64,000 bases of DNA from HK1 sp965204915. Its GTDB lineage: Bacteria > Pseudomonadota > Gammaproteobacteria > HK1. The notes under the pieces are model-generated. The model made no database searches. It was not told the origin of the DNA and saw only the letters and a list, made by a program, of their open reading frames with translations. Positions 7,949-16,479 of the stretch are shown piece by piece (the stretch's first letter is position 1; each line of letters begins with the position of its first letter). Both the position numbers and the translations under genes were made by a program. The DNA lies in the NCBI GenBank assembly GCA_965204915.1, contig OZ242023.1, forward strand, positions 4,712,001 to 4,776,000. The letters are read 5' to 3'.

Positions 7949-8512
7949 GTGACGTTTCCTTTTGAAGTCGGCTTCGATGAGGTCCGGTCCAACCTGGATG
8001 CCTGTGTTGACGCCGTGTTCGAGTGTCTCGAATCCGAATTTCTCGTCATGCCGAAGGGTGCCGGATTCGTCGAATTCCCGGCATTCGAAGCAGGCTATGA
8101 AGCCCTGAAGCGCGCCACCGGAAATTTTCGGAACGTCACCCCGGCCAGGGTCACGCCGGCCGTTTCCGAAACGCCGATTGCCCTGATCGTCCTTCGCTGC
8201 ATGTTGGGATTCACGCCGCCGGAGTGGGTCTTCTGCTCTGCCTCCAGCAGTGCCTTGTGCGCGTCGAGCTGTTTTGCGAGATCGATGGCGATCTCCTGCT
8301 CGGCCTGGGATGCGTTCTCGAGGACGCCGTTGCGAATCTCCTCGCGGACGCGCTCGAGAGCGGTGACCTCTTTCAAGGCTTCGACTTGGGCCTTCAGGTT
8401 CTCGATATACTCCTTGCCCTTCTCGGACAGACCAGCGGCCGGCGGGGCGTTGCTGAACTCGGCGAGCAGAGCATCGAATTGGGCGCCTAGTACCTCTGCA
8501 CAGTGGTTTTGA
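7949..8512 (+). pseudogene. Fragment of an unrecognised gene downstream of the methylase
   Basis: A GTG start at 7949 has a strong GGGGAGGAG ribosome site. The first 95 or so codons look like real protein ('FPFEVGFDEVRSNLDACVDAVFECLESEF', then 'TPIALIVLRCMLGFTPPEW'). From about 8230 the frame turns into Ser/Ala/Arg/Cys-rich sequence that is antisense to a coiled-coil protein. The gene therefore appears cut at 8215-8235. A short frame at 7876-7965 (MAAEPNVTFPGLFHVANES...) overlaps its start. A restriction or accessory enzyme paired with the methylase would fit the context, but no family was recognised. Confidence 0.45.
8095..8487 (-). pseudogene. Coiled-coil protein fragment, truncated at both ends
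   Basis: On the minus strand the frame reads 'GAQFDALLAEFSNAPPAAGL' and 'SEKGKEYIENLKAQVEALKE', then a heptad-like 'LERVREEIRNGVLENASQAE' and 'AIDLAKQLDAHKALLEAEQK'. This amphipathic Glu/Lys/Leu-rich sequence looks genuine down to about 8230. Below that it is antisense to the plus-strand fragment. Its upstream end is cut by the MITE-like element at 8487. No start codon or partner remains, and the family is not recognised. Confidence 0.4.
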
Positions 8513-8619
8513 TCGATTGGTTCTGGCCGGTCAGCGCAGGACGGGACACTCCATCAGAGTTCGGTGCAACCATGCCCATGCTGCCTGAACCGGTCATAAT
8601 CTCTGTGCAGAGGTACTAG
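8487..8619. repeat. MITE-like element with perfect 17-bp terminal inverted repeats
   Basis: CTAGTACCTCTGCACAG at 8487-8503 is mirrored exactly by CTGTGCAGAGGTACTAG at 8603-8619. The 99 bp between contain no frame of note. If the outer CTAG is counted as a target duplication, the pattern would resemble IS5-family insertion, and the TIR would be 13 bp. It interrupts a coiled-coil gene on its left and ends one base before the left end of the IS1634-like element. Confidence 0.7.
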
Positions 8620-8620
8620 T

Positions 8621-10553
8621 CCGAAGTTCCCCGTGCGTGACAAGGTTCAACTGATTGATTGAAGGAGGGATTTTCAGATTCTTGGAGCTCCCGGTACTGG
8701 GAACATTTCGATGAGGTGCGCGGCGCGGCGTTGAGTCAGGGTCGGCTCGGTGAGCAGGGACAAGGGCGGTGTGGCAGGGTCGGCCGGGACCCGGCAGGTG
8801 TTGCGGCAGCGGGTCGCAAGCTCTGCGAGCAGGGTATCGAGGCTATGAAGGGGCGCGTCGTCGTCGGTGCGCCGGCAGGCCTTCTTGTGCCGGGCGCGGT
8901 CGGTGGGTTGGGCCGGGGCGACGGGGTCGCGGGTGCGCCGAGCTTCGACCAGGGTCTCGTCGTCGAACAGCAGCGGCGCCCAAGCACGGCGAAGATGCCA
9001 CTCCAGGTAGCCGGCCAACAGGCAAAGGAACAGGTGCGCGCGTACCCGGCGTTCCTCGCGGTGGTGGATGGGACGCACCCGGATGTCGCGCCCCTTGAGA
9101 GTGCGGAACCAGCGCTCCACGTCGGCCAGCCCCTTGTAGGTGCGCACCGTGTCTTCGGGCGAGAGTCGCTGCGCGGGCTCGCTGGTGCGAAGCACGTACA
9201 GCCCGTCGAGCCGCGCCTCGGCATCGACCCGCTCGTGGTCTCGTTCGTAGACCAAGCGCCCCTCGCGCACTTCCCACCGGAAGTGCTTGGCCATCTTGTG
9301 CCGGGCGATGATTCGGCCCACCTTGTGCCCGATGTGTGCCGCATCGAGCGGCGTGCGGGTGCGCCGGGCGGCCTCGCGCGCGACCCGTTCGAGTCCCGCC
9401 TCGGTGGCCGCGAGCAGCGCCTCGCGCTTGCGCGCGCGTTCCTCGGCCAGCAACGGGTTGTAGCACCCCACCAGACGCTCGCCGGGATAGTGCGGGCTGA
9501 CGAACTCGGCCAGGTTCTGCTCATCGAACAGCGATAGCTGCAACGCCTCGCTCTCGACCAGCGAGCGCACCTGCGGCGCGCGCAACGCGCTCACCCAGCC
9601 CAATCCGCGATGGCGCTTGAGGTGTTCGATGCGCACCTGCGTGAGCAGGCCCCGATCCCCGACCAGCACCACCCGTTCGAGCCCGAAGTGCTCGCGCAGC
9701 TTGAGCACTTGGTCGGCCACGGTGTTCGGGTCGGCGGTGTGGCCCGGAGAGGCCTGGACCGCCACCGGGCATCCCCCTGGGGCGGTCAACACGGTATACA
9801 CCACTTGGGGCCGACCGCGCTTGCCGTCGCGGCTGTAGCCAAAGCGCATCAGCGGGCAGGTGCGCCCCTCGTAGTAGCTCCCGCTCACGTCGGCGAACAC
9901 CGGCTCGCCTTCGTGCAGATGGCGCCGGGCGAGCCGGCGCTCGATGCGCCCCTGACGCGCGAGCAGCCAATCCATCGCCGCGTACAGCGCGTCCTCGTCG
10001 GCATCGCCCAGGTCGAGCTCTTCGGCCAACGTCGTGGTATGCCACAGCCGGGTGGTGGCGAGCTTCGAGGCCGGATGGAGCAGACGTTCCACGACCATCG
10101 CCACGACCCGGTCGCGCTCGGGGGAGCGCTTCGGGGCGATGAGCCGGTCGAGCCCCAAGCGCCGGACCAGGGTCAAGAGCAGCTCGACATGGCCGTGGGG
10201 CGCCGAGCGTTCGATGGTGAAGGCCGCTTCGGGGGAGACCAGACGCTGGCCCTTGAGCACTCGGCGCAGGGAATCGACCTTCTCCGCGGGCCAGTCGGTG
10301 AGGTTGGCCAAGGTCTTCTTGCGCACTCTCGCGCCCTCGCGCCAGCCTTCTCGCAGCAGGATCGCGGGGCGGGAGTTGCGGTTGGGGACGGCTTCGATAT
10401 ACATGGGAACGAAGATATCCCGTCATCTTCTCAATGTCAAGCTCCATATCGTCATTTACATGGGAACAACATCCAGCGTCTCCCGTACCCCTTTTTGTTT
10501 ACAAATCAAACAATTACTCTCAATTCAACCCCCCAAATCCCAGGGAACTTCGG
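8621..10553 (-). mobile_element. IS1634-type insertion sequence (about 1.93 kb)
   Basis: Terminal inverted repeats CCGAAGTTCCC (8621-8631) and GGGAACTTCGG (10543-10553) bound the transposase gene. A second matching block, GGTTcAAcTGA against GGTTgAAtTGA, lies exactly 23 bp inside each end, which supports these as true ends. No clear target duplication is visible (flanks ...TACTAGT and GTTAGCG...). The right 150 bp are AT-richer than the neighbourhood, as in many IS ends. Confidence 0.7.
8674..10404 (-). CDS. IS1634-family DDE transposase
   Basis: The 576-residue product is full length for the family. The three acidic residues are recognisable in 'PVFADVSGSYYEGRTC' (about residue 172), 'VVLVGDRGLLTQ' (about 247) and 'YKGLADVERWFRTLKGRDI' (about 440). 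The long insertion between the second and third acids is typical of the IS4-related group with inserted beta-rich domains. The start 'MYIEAVPNRNSRPAILLREG' is the family N-terminus. No frameshift or stop is seen, so the element may still be active. It would cut and rejoin DNA at the inverted repeats 8621-8631 and 10543-10553. Confidence 0.9.
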   Translation of the reverse strand: MYIEAVPNRNSRPAILLREGWREGARVRKKTLANLTDWPAEKVDSLRRVLKGQRLVSPEAAFTIERSAPHGHVELLLTLVRRLGLDRLIAPKRSPERDRVVAMVVERLLHPASKLATTRLWHTTTLAEELDLGDADEDALYAAMDWLLARQGRIERRLARRHLHEGEPVFADVSGSYYEGRTCPLMRFGYSRDGKRGRPQVVYTVLTAPGGCPVAVQASPGHTADPNTVADQVLKLREHFGLERVVLVGDRGLLTQVRIEHLKRHRGLGWVSALRAPQVRSLVESEALQLSLFDEQNLAEFVSPHYPGERLVGCYNPLLAEERARKREALLAATEAGLERVAREAARRTRTPLDAAHIGHKVGRIIARHKMAKHFRWEVREGRLVYERDHERVDAEARLDGLYVLRTSEPAQRLSPEDTVRTYKGLADVERWFRTLKGRDIRVRPIHHREERRVRAHLFLCLLAGYLEWHLRRAWAPLLFDDETLVEARRTRDPVAPAQPTDRARHKKACRRTDDDAPLHSLDTLLAELATRCRNTCRVPADPATPPLSLLTEPTLTQRRAAHLIEMFPVPGAPRI

Positions 10554-10592
10554 GTTAGCGCGTGTGGCTTATCCCCACTGGCAGTGAATTTG

Positions 10593-12229
10593 CAGCAATT
10601 CCCGCTAACTGGAGTTTCTTAGGAAAAACCGGGTGTTGAGGAGGCAGGAGGAAAATGTTTTCGTAGACTTTTCTCTCAATATCAGCATGATAGCCGCCTA
10701 TTCGCCAGCGACAGGTGAGATGTCATGGCCAAGCGGCGGTTGAGGAAGGGATTGAGCGCGCCGGGGCTGCTGCGCGAGGTGCGCGCCTGCTTCGAGGAGC
10801 TGGACGACCCGGTACGAGGCCGGGGGTTTTGCCTGGCCGAGTGCCTGATGTCGGGGTTGGCGGTGTTCGGGTTGAAGTACCCGTCGCTGCTTCAGTTCGA
10901 CCACGATGCGAGGACCGACGAGCTGGTCCGGGAGAATCTGCGGCGTCTGTACGGCATCAAGCGTGCCCCGTGCGACACGGCGTTGCGCGAGCGTCTCGAC
11001 GAGGTGGACCCGCGCCAGTTGCGTGCGGTGTTCAAACGCGTGTTTACGTTGTTGCAGCGAGGGAAGGGGTTGGAGGGGTTCACCTGCCTGGACGGGCACT
11101 ATGTGCTGTCGGTGGACGGGACGGGCTACTTCTCCTCCTCGCGCGTGCATTGCGCGCAGTGCTGCGAGAAGCATCATCGAGACGGTCGCACGACGTACTA
11201 CCACCAGATGTTGGGGGCGGTGCTGGTGCATCCGGACAAGCGCGAGGTGTTCGCCTTGGCGCCGGAGCCGATCGTGAAGGGGGACGGGGCGAAGAAGAAC
11301 GACTGTGAGCGCAACGCGGCGAAGCGGTTGCTGAGCGACGTGCGCCGCGAGCACCCGCATCTGAAGCTGTTGGTGGTGGAGGACGGGTTGGCGTCGAACG
11401 GACCGCACATCAAGCACCTGAAGGGGCTGGGCCTGCGGTTCCTGTTGGGGGCGAAGCGTGCCGACCACGAGGCGCTGTTCGAGTGGGTGGAGGCGACCCA
11501 GCGGCTGGGGCCCGGTGCGGTGAAGCATGTCGAGCACACCGATGAGCAGGGCATCCACCACCGTTTCCGCTTCCTCAACGGCGTGGCGCTCAACGACACG
11601 CACTTCGAGCTGGAGGTGAACTTCCTGGAGTACTGGGAGAGGCGCCCCAACGGCAAGGAGCAGCACTTCGCATGGGTCAGCGACCTGCCCATCGAGGAAT
11701 CGACCGTGATGGAGATGATGCGCGCCGGGCGGGCGCGCTGGCGCATCGAGAACGAGACCTTCAACACCCTGAAGAACCAAGGCTACCGCTTCGAGCACAA
11801 CTTCGGGCACGGCCACAAGCATCTGGCGACGGTGTTTGCCTATCTGATGATGCTGGCCTTCCTCATCGACCAGGTCCAGCAGCGTAGCTGCACGTTGTTC
11901 GTCAAGGCACGGGTCAAGGCCGAGCGCCCGCGCTACTTCTGGGACAAGGTACGCAGGCTGTTCCTGACCTTCCCCGTGGCGGATTGGGAGACGTTGTACC
12001 AAGCGATTGCGTTCGGATACCGGGGCGAGATGGTGCTCTATGACACGTCATAGCGGCCCTCGCCGGGGCCGGAGTGTGCGACGGGGAGGAGCTTCAGGGG
12101 ACAGGTAGCCGTTGAGAGACATCGCGCGACGCCGCGAGGGGGATGTCTGCCTCTCGGTTGCATGACCTCCGGTGGTCACGGGTCCGACCCGCCATACGCA
12201 ACGATGGAGCACGTTAGCGGGAATTCCTG
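10593..12229 (+). mobile_element. Complete insertion sequence with 17-bp TIRs and 9-bp target duplication
   Basis: The ends CAGCAATTCCCGCTAAC (10593-10609) and GTTAGCGGGAATTCCTG (12213-12229) are inverted repeats with one mismatch. They are flanked directly by identical 9-bp copies of GTGAATTTG at 10584-10592 and 12230-12238. Removing the element restores an 8-bp inverted repeat, GTGTGGCT (10562-10569) and AGCCACAC (12239-12246), around a 23-nt loop. The IS therefore entered a small hairpin. The intact ends and duplication imply a fairly recent jump. Confidence 0.88.
10725..12053 (+). CDS. DDE transposase of an IS4-like group
   Basis: The 442-residue protein has an RNase H-like DDE pattern: 'YVLSVDGTGYFSSSRVHC', 'LLVVEDGLASNGPHIKHL' and 'ARWRIENETFNTLKNQGYRFEH'. 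The last block with 'NFGHGHKHLATVFAYLMMLAF' is characteristic of a large group of IS4-superfamily transposases, but the exact IS family is not certain. The cysteine pair in 'VHCAQCCEKH' may bind metal. The gene is uninterrupted and lies inside the TIR-bounded element 10593-12229, starting 116 bp inside its left inverted repeat. Confidence 0.88.
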   Translation: MAKRRLRKGLSAPGLLREVRACFEELDDPVRGRGFCLAECLMSGLAVFGLKYPSLLQFDHDARTDELVRENLRRLYGIKRAPCDTALRERLDEVDPRQLRAVFKRVFTLLQRGKGLEGFTCLDGHYVLSVDGTGYFSSSRVHCAQCCEKHHRDGRTTYYHQMLGAVLVHPDKREVFALAPEPIVKGDGAKKNDCERNAAKRLLSDVRREHPHLKLLVVEDGLASNGPHIKHLKGLGLRFLLGAKRADHEALFEWVEATQRLGPGAVKHVEHTDEQGIHHRFRFLNGVALNDTHFELEVNFLEYWERRPNGKEQHFAWVSDLPIEESTVMEMMRAGRARWRIENETFNTLKNQGYRFEHNFGHGHKHLATVFAYLMMLAFLIDQVQQRSCTLFVKARVKAERPRYFWDKVRRLFLTFPVADWETLYQAIAFGYRGEMVLYDTS

Positions 12230-12414
12230 GTGAATTTGAGCCACACCTTGTTTCGGCCGGAAAACCCCGTATTTTGCGCAGTGAACGTGCGTATGGGCCG
12301 ACACCTTATGCAACTGACAGGTCTATCTCTCGCTCCTTTGTTCCGTTGGTGGATTCCTGGGAAGACGGAATCAGGTTCGCCACGATGCGGCACACTCGCC
12401 GAGTGGACGATGTG

Positions 12415-13245
12415 CTACTGGCCACTCCTCGCCATTCGTTGCGCCAACCTCTGTGCGAATGCGTTTGCAATGCGACGCGAACCCTCCATCGCCGGTGTCG
12501 ATACGTCCTGGAGCATTCGCAGCCCATCCTTGACGTCGGCAGGCTGCGCACCGGGGATGACCCTGGATTCCCGGCTTGCAGCGGGACCACCCGGGGCTTG
12601 CAGGTCCAGAAATTCAACCTTGAGCCAATCCGGTGATTTGCCGGCAGCTACAGCCCAAAGCTCCGTGACGCCCAGACGCCGATACCAGTCCGGCTTGCCT
12701 TCGTCGGTGTGGGAAATGTTGATCTCCACGACCAGATCGGGCGGGTGCCGCTCTGTGAAGGCATCTGCCTGCTCGTCTCCCGACGCCTCGGCGCGGATAT
12801 ACGCTTCTGCCGTCTCGCCGACGTAGAAGGCGCAGTCGGCCTCCGCTCCTGCGCCTCGAGGCCCTTCCCGGTCCCGCCATCGGGTGCCGCGTAGCTGCTC
12901 TACGCGCAGCCCGCCGCCCTGAGCACCGCCGCCGAGCCCCTCTGCCACCTTGTCGAGCCGCACCGCGATGCGTTCGTGCAACCGGCTCGGGGCCATCATC
13001 ACCGCAGCGCCCCGGACCGGATCGATGGAAACGCGACGGAACGGGAGGTCGGGATTGGGAAACTCCATGGCGGCCAACTGCGCGACCTCAAGCCGCGACA
13101 GGCCGAAGGCTCGGATCAGGTGCGTCCCGTCCGGCGTCCGTCCCGAGCCGAATTTGGACAGGAGCCTCCCTTCCCTGATTGACGGCGCTACGACGGCCTC
13201 CGGCATATCCGCTGCCCAAGGCCAAGCCGTTGCGGTGGTGCTCAT
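12415..13245 (-). CDS. Uma2-family PD-(D/E)XK nuclease-like protein
   Basis: The 276-residue product has the Uma2 (DUF820) core: an N-terminal 'LSRLEVAQLAAMEFPNPDLPFRRVSIDPVRG' region and 'HERIAVRLDKVAEGLGG'. The nuclease-like strand pair is 'ADCAFYVGETAEAYIR' and 'PPDLVVEINISHTDEGKPDWYRRLGVTELW', in which D and E-x-N occupy the usual metal-site positions. ATG 13245 has GGGAGG six bases upstream. Uma2 genes are often multicopy in mobile regions and their role is not established. A second, shorter member is at 23597. It sits 176 bp beyond the IS and next to the ATPase-nuclease gene. Confidence 0.8.
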   Translation of the reverse strand: MSTTATAWPWAADMPEAVVAPSIREGRLLSKFGSGRTPDGTHLIRAFGLSRLEVAQLAAMEFPNPDLPFRRVSIDPVRGAAVMMAPSRLHERIAVRLDKVAEGLGGGAQGGGLRVEQLRGTRWRDREGPRGAGAEADCAFYVGETAEAYIRAEASGDEQADAFTERHPPDLVVEINISHTDEGKPDWYRRLGVTELWAVAAGKSPDWLKVEFLDLQAPGGPAASRESRVIPGAQPADVKDGLRMLQDVSTPAMEGSRRIANAFAQRLAQRMARSGQ

Positions 13246-13440
13246 CCGAAGCCTCCCATGTTCATTGGCAGCGGTCGAGACATCGAACGTGGTTGACCAT
13301 ACCACCACGACACTCCGTCCGCTCCCCGGAGCGCCGGATTGTTTCGCCTGTGTAAGCCAAGCGCTCGGTGTCCGATGGCGGCGAGGCCTCCGGGATCGTC
13401 CCACCTTCCGCCTGGATCCATATATTCGGCGGTCGATGCA

Positions 13441-15081
13441 CTACAGCATCCAGACCACCACCCCGCGCCCGTCCCGCCGGCGACCGCCTCCATCCGCTTC
13501 GCCGCCACCGCCCCGGCGGTCCTCCACATCCTCGCTACGCCGACGCTCCTCCGTGCCGCTGCGCCGGTCCATCACCACCAGATGCCCTTCCCCCGCTCCG
13601 CACTGCGCCATGTATTCCAACGTCTGCTTCACCCCCTTCTCCACCGTCCACGCGAGGCTCTTGCGGTCCGAGTCCCGCAACACCTTGCACTCCACCACGA
13701 ATCGCTCCCACAGGTCCGAGGGCTGACCCGCCTCCCGCGGCCACAGCACCAGCAGATCCGTCCTGCCCCGCCCCAACCCGTACTCCCGCTCGATGCGCCC
13801 GCCACCGTTCACCACCCGTTGCAGGTACGACTGCAAGATGAGCTGCGGCGCCGCCTCCCGGTACGCCCCCAGATGGCCCAGCCAGTGCTCCGCGTGCTCC
13901 CCGAAGAAGGTGCCGAACGCACTCAGCAGCTTCGTCATGTCCAGCCGGCCGTCGTCGTCCACGTACCACGCCACCTGGATGTCCAGGCTGCTTTGCAGGA
14001 CGTAGCCCAGCTCCCGCGGCACCACCTCCCGGTAGATCGGGTTCGCGATGCGCGGCGGGTCGGTGGCGGCGATGAGGCCCAGATCGCGCACGTATTCCAG
14101 GTCGCGGGCATGGTGCTGGACCTCCCCGCCGCTCAGGATGGGCTCGACCACCTGCCGGACCCGCTCCTCCTCCAGCTTGTGCGCCAACTGGTCCAGGTGC
14201 GTGCGCCGCGAGAGAATCAACTCCTCCCGCGCCGCGTACATGTCGTCCACCTCGATGGTGCGCGAGCGGTCCCGCCCGGCCTTGTTGTCGAAGCACGCCC
14301 CCGCGCACAGCGCGTTCACCAGCCACGGCTGACCCCGCGTCTGCGTCCACACCGCCTCCAACGCCGCCGGGGAGAAGCGCTGGCCCGTCTCCTCCGTGTG
14401 CTGCGCCATCAACGCGCGCGTCTCCGCTTCCGTGAAGTCGCCCATGCGCAACGACTTCGCCGCCACGTTGAAGGGGCTGCCGCCGGCGATGACCTCGCCG
14501 GCGCTCGACCGGATGCGGTAGTCGCGGATGTCGCGCACCCCGCACAGCACCACGCTCTGCGGGAAGGCTTCGGGGCGCTGCTCGTAGCCGGCGCGAAGCT
14601 GGCGCAGCACCGAGAGCAGGGTGTCGCCGACCAGGGAGTCGATCTCGTCGACCAGCAGCACCAGCGGCACCGGGTTCGCCAGGCACCAGTTGGACAGCAG
14701 ATCGCCCAGCGCATCGTCCGGCCCCGATGCTTCCAGCACAGCGCGCCACGATTCGTGCGGAAAGTTGTCGCCCGACAGCCGTGCCCGCATGGCCAGCCGG
14801 CTCAGGATGGCGCGCATGCCGCGCGCTACGTCGTCGCGCGCCACCTGGCCGACCTCCACGTTGGTATGCACGCAACGGAAGTTGCCGGCCTTCCCGCTGT
14901 TCAGGAGGTCGCGCAGGGCGATGAGCGCCGAGGTCTTGCCGGTCTGGCGCGGCGCGTGCAGCACGAAGTACTGCTTGGCCCGAATCAGGGCCAGGAGCTC
15001 ATCGACGTCCACGCGATCCCGTGGCGGGATGGCGTAGTGGTCGTCCGGGCGCACCGGCCCTGCGGTGTTGAAGAAGCGCAT
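13441..15081 (-). CDS. AAA-like ATPase fused to a PD-(D/E)XK nuclease-like domain
   Basis: The 546-residue product begins 'MRFFNTAGPVRPDDHYAIPP'. It has a Walker A loop 'HAPRQTGKTS' near residue 40 and Walker B 'LVLLVDEIDSLVGD' near 148. An R-x-D sensor-like 'LCGVRDIRDYRIRS' and a winged-helix-like lid follow. The C-terminal third carries 'GRGRTDLLVLWP' and 'FVVECKVLRDSD', the D...ExK pattern of restriction-type nucleases. Such proteins are widespread in accessory DNA and are suspected defence or regulatory ATPases, without proven function. ATG 15081 fits the family start; the open frame upstream is low-complexity. The last 40 residues are Arg/Gly/Glu-rich and probably disordered. Confidence 0.8.
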   Translation of the reverse strand: MRFFNTAGPVRPDDHYAIPPRDRVDVDELLALIRAKQYFVLHAPRQTGKTSALIALRDLLNSGKAGNFRCVHTNVEVGQVARDDVARGMRAILSRLAMRARLSGDNFPHESWRAVLEASGPDDALGDLLSNWCLANPVPLVLLVDEIDSLVGDTLLSVLRQLRAGYEQRPEAFPQSVVLCGVRDIRDYRIRSSAGEVIAGGSPFNVAAKSLRMGDFTEAETRALMAQHTEETGQRFSPAALEAVWTQTRGQPWLVNALCAGACFDNKAGRDRSRTIEVDDMYAAREELILSRRTHLDQLAHKLEEERVRQVVEPILSGGEVQHHARDLEYVRDLGLIAATDPPRIANPIYREVVPRELGYVLQSSLDIQVAWYVDDDGRLDMTKLLSAFGTFFGEHAEHWLGHLGAYREAAPQLILQSYLQRVVNGGGRIEREYGLGRGRTDLLVLWPREAGQPSDLWERFVVECKVLRDSDRKSLAWTVEKGVKQTLEYMAQCGAGEGHLVVMDRRSGTEERRRSEDVEDRRGGGGEADGGGRRRDGRGVVVWML

Positions 15082-15414
15082 GGGCCGATTATGGCACCTG
15101 TTGCGCGCCGTTGCGTGCGCGGGGCGCCGCCGGGACCGCTCACGGTCCGGCGCCGGCGCCGGGGCCGAGGAGGGGGGCGAGCGGGTGATCGGCTTCATCC
15201 CGGAGCGGGTGATCGGCTCACCGGAATGCGCAATTCGGACGGTTCAGGCATGGTCCTCGGCTCCCTCCTCGCATCGTCCGCCGGCCGGCACGCCGGCGCC
15301 CTGGCCGTCACGCCGCCGGCTGCGCGCGCACGGCGACGGGCGCATTGCCCAATCCGGCCGCTTCCGATGTAATCCGCGGGCACGGGCATCCGCACCGCGG
15401 CGCAGGCGAACACG
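15082..15414. other. Intergenic spacer between divergent ATPase and djlA genes
   Basis: This 333-bp gap separates genes facing away from each other, so both promoters should lie here. Apart from the repeated motif at 15185-15232, only GC-rich low-complexity sequence is seen. No clear -35/-10 pair was found. Confidence 0.5.
15185..15232. repeat. Shared 'GTGATCGGCTTCATCCCGGA' repeat, copy 1
   Basis: The motif GATCGGCT occurs twice in tandem (15187-15194 and 15211-15218), and the whole block recurs at 26467-26515 with about four differences. It lies between divergent genes. Similar internal repeats occur at the ends of some IS21-family elements, so this could be a decayed IS end, but no transposase is nearby. 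Confidence 0.5.
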
Positions 15415-16257
15415 ATGAGCTGGCTCGGAAAGATTCTCGGCGGGGCGCTCGGCTTCGCGCTGGGCGGCCCGCTCGGCGCGCTGGCGGGCGTCGCGCTCGG
15501 GCACAACTTCGACCGTTCGGCACGATCGGCCCGGGGCCGCGGCTGGACCGATCCCGAGCTTCTCGACGACGCCGGCCCCGCGGACTTCCTCGACTCCGCA
15601 CATACCCTCGACCCGCGGGAGCGGACCCAGACCGCGTTCTTCACCGCCACCTTCTCCGTGATGGGCCATCTGGCCAAGGCGGACGGGCTCGTCAGCCGCG
15701 ACGAGATACGGATCGCCGCGCAGGTGATGGACGAGATGCAGCTCTCCGGCCGCCACCGCCAGATCGCCCAGCGGCTCTTTCGCGAGGGGCGGGCTCCCGA
15801 CTTCCCCCTCGGCGAGGTCCTCGACCAGCTCCGCCGCGAATGCCGGTACAGCAGCCACCTGATCACGATGTTCGTCGAAATCCTCATGCACGCCGCATTC
15901 GCCGACGGCGAGCTGCATGCGCGGGAGCGCGCGTTGCTCGAAGCCATCTGCGCGCGGCTGCGCCTTCCGGCCGGAGAGCTGGACCGCCTGGAGGCCATGC
16001 TGCGCGCGGAGCGGCACGCACGGGGAGGCAAGGCGTCGGACGCGCTCTCGCCCGGCGACGCCTACGCCATTCTGGGGGTGGAGGAGAGCTGCTCGGATGC
16101 GGAGCTCAAGCGGGCCTACCGCCGGATGATGAGCCGGCACCATCCCGACAAGCTGGTCGCCAAGGGGCTGCCGGAGGAGATGATGCGGGTCGCGACCGAG
16201 AAGACGCGCGAGATCAAGGCCGCCTACGATCGGCTGAAGGAAGTGCGCGGCCTCTGA
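15415..16257 (+). CDS. djlA: Co-chaperone DjlA, membrane-anchored J-domain protein
   Basis: The 280-residue protein has a glycine-rich N-terminal membrane anchor (residues 5-30, 'LGGALGFALGGPLGALAGVALG'). A central TerB-like acidic helical domain covers roughly 70-200. A C-terminal J domain (about 213-280) has the DnaK-activating HPD triad at H243-P244-D245 in 'MSRHHPDKLVAKG'. This matches DjlA in length and order. It would stimulate DnaK ATPase at the inner membrane. The ATG at 15415 gives exactly the family N-terminus; the ribosome site is weak. It is followed after 222 bp by gph. Confidence 0.93.
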   Translation: MSWLGKILGGALGFALGGPLGALAGVALGHNFDRSARSARGRGWTDPELLDDAGPADFLDSAHTLDPRERTQTAFFTATFSVMGHLAKADGLVSRDEIRIAAQVMDEMQLSGRHRQIAQRLFREGRAPDFPLGEVLDQLRRECRYSSHLITMFVEILMHAAFADGELHARERALLEAICARLRLPAGELDRLEAMLRAERHARGGKASDALSPGDAYAILGVEESCSDAELKRAYRRMMSRHHPDKLVAKGLPEEMMRVATEKTREIKAAYDRLKEVRGL

Positions 16258-16479
16258 ACCGGGCCGCCGTTCCCGCGAAAGCCCGCCTTCGTGATGCTCG
16301 TGCCCGCGAACGAATGCCGCTCCCGCGGGAGTGGAGCGAGAGCGGACAACGGGAGGCGGAGATCCGTTGCCGTCGAATCCGCCATGTCGATCCTGCCCGC
16401 CGGGCGGTCCCTCCAAAGCCTCCGATCCACCGGGAACGAACGGCTTTGGCGAATGGCTCTGCGGCGTCCCTCGTGACGG

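Noticed and set aside
8612..10560. Target duplication for the IS1634-type element
   Set aside because: The bases next to the two TIRs (ACTAGT and GTTAGC) do not match for any length from 4 to 9.
13339..15372. A long plus-strand frame of about 680 codons across the ATPase region
   Set aside because: It is antisense to the ATPase-nuclease gene and His/Arg/Pro-rich, without any family motif; the minus-strand protein has clear Walker motifs.
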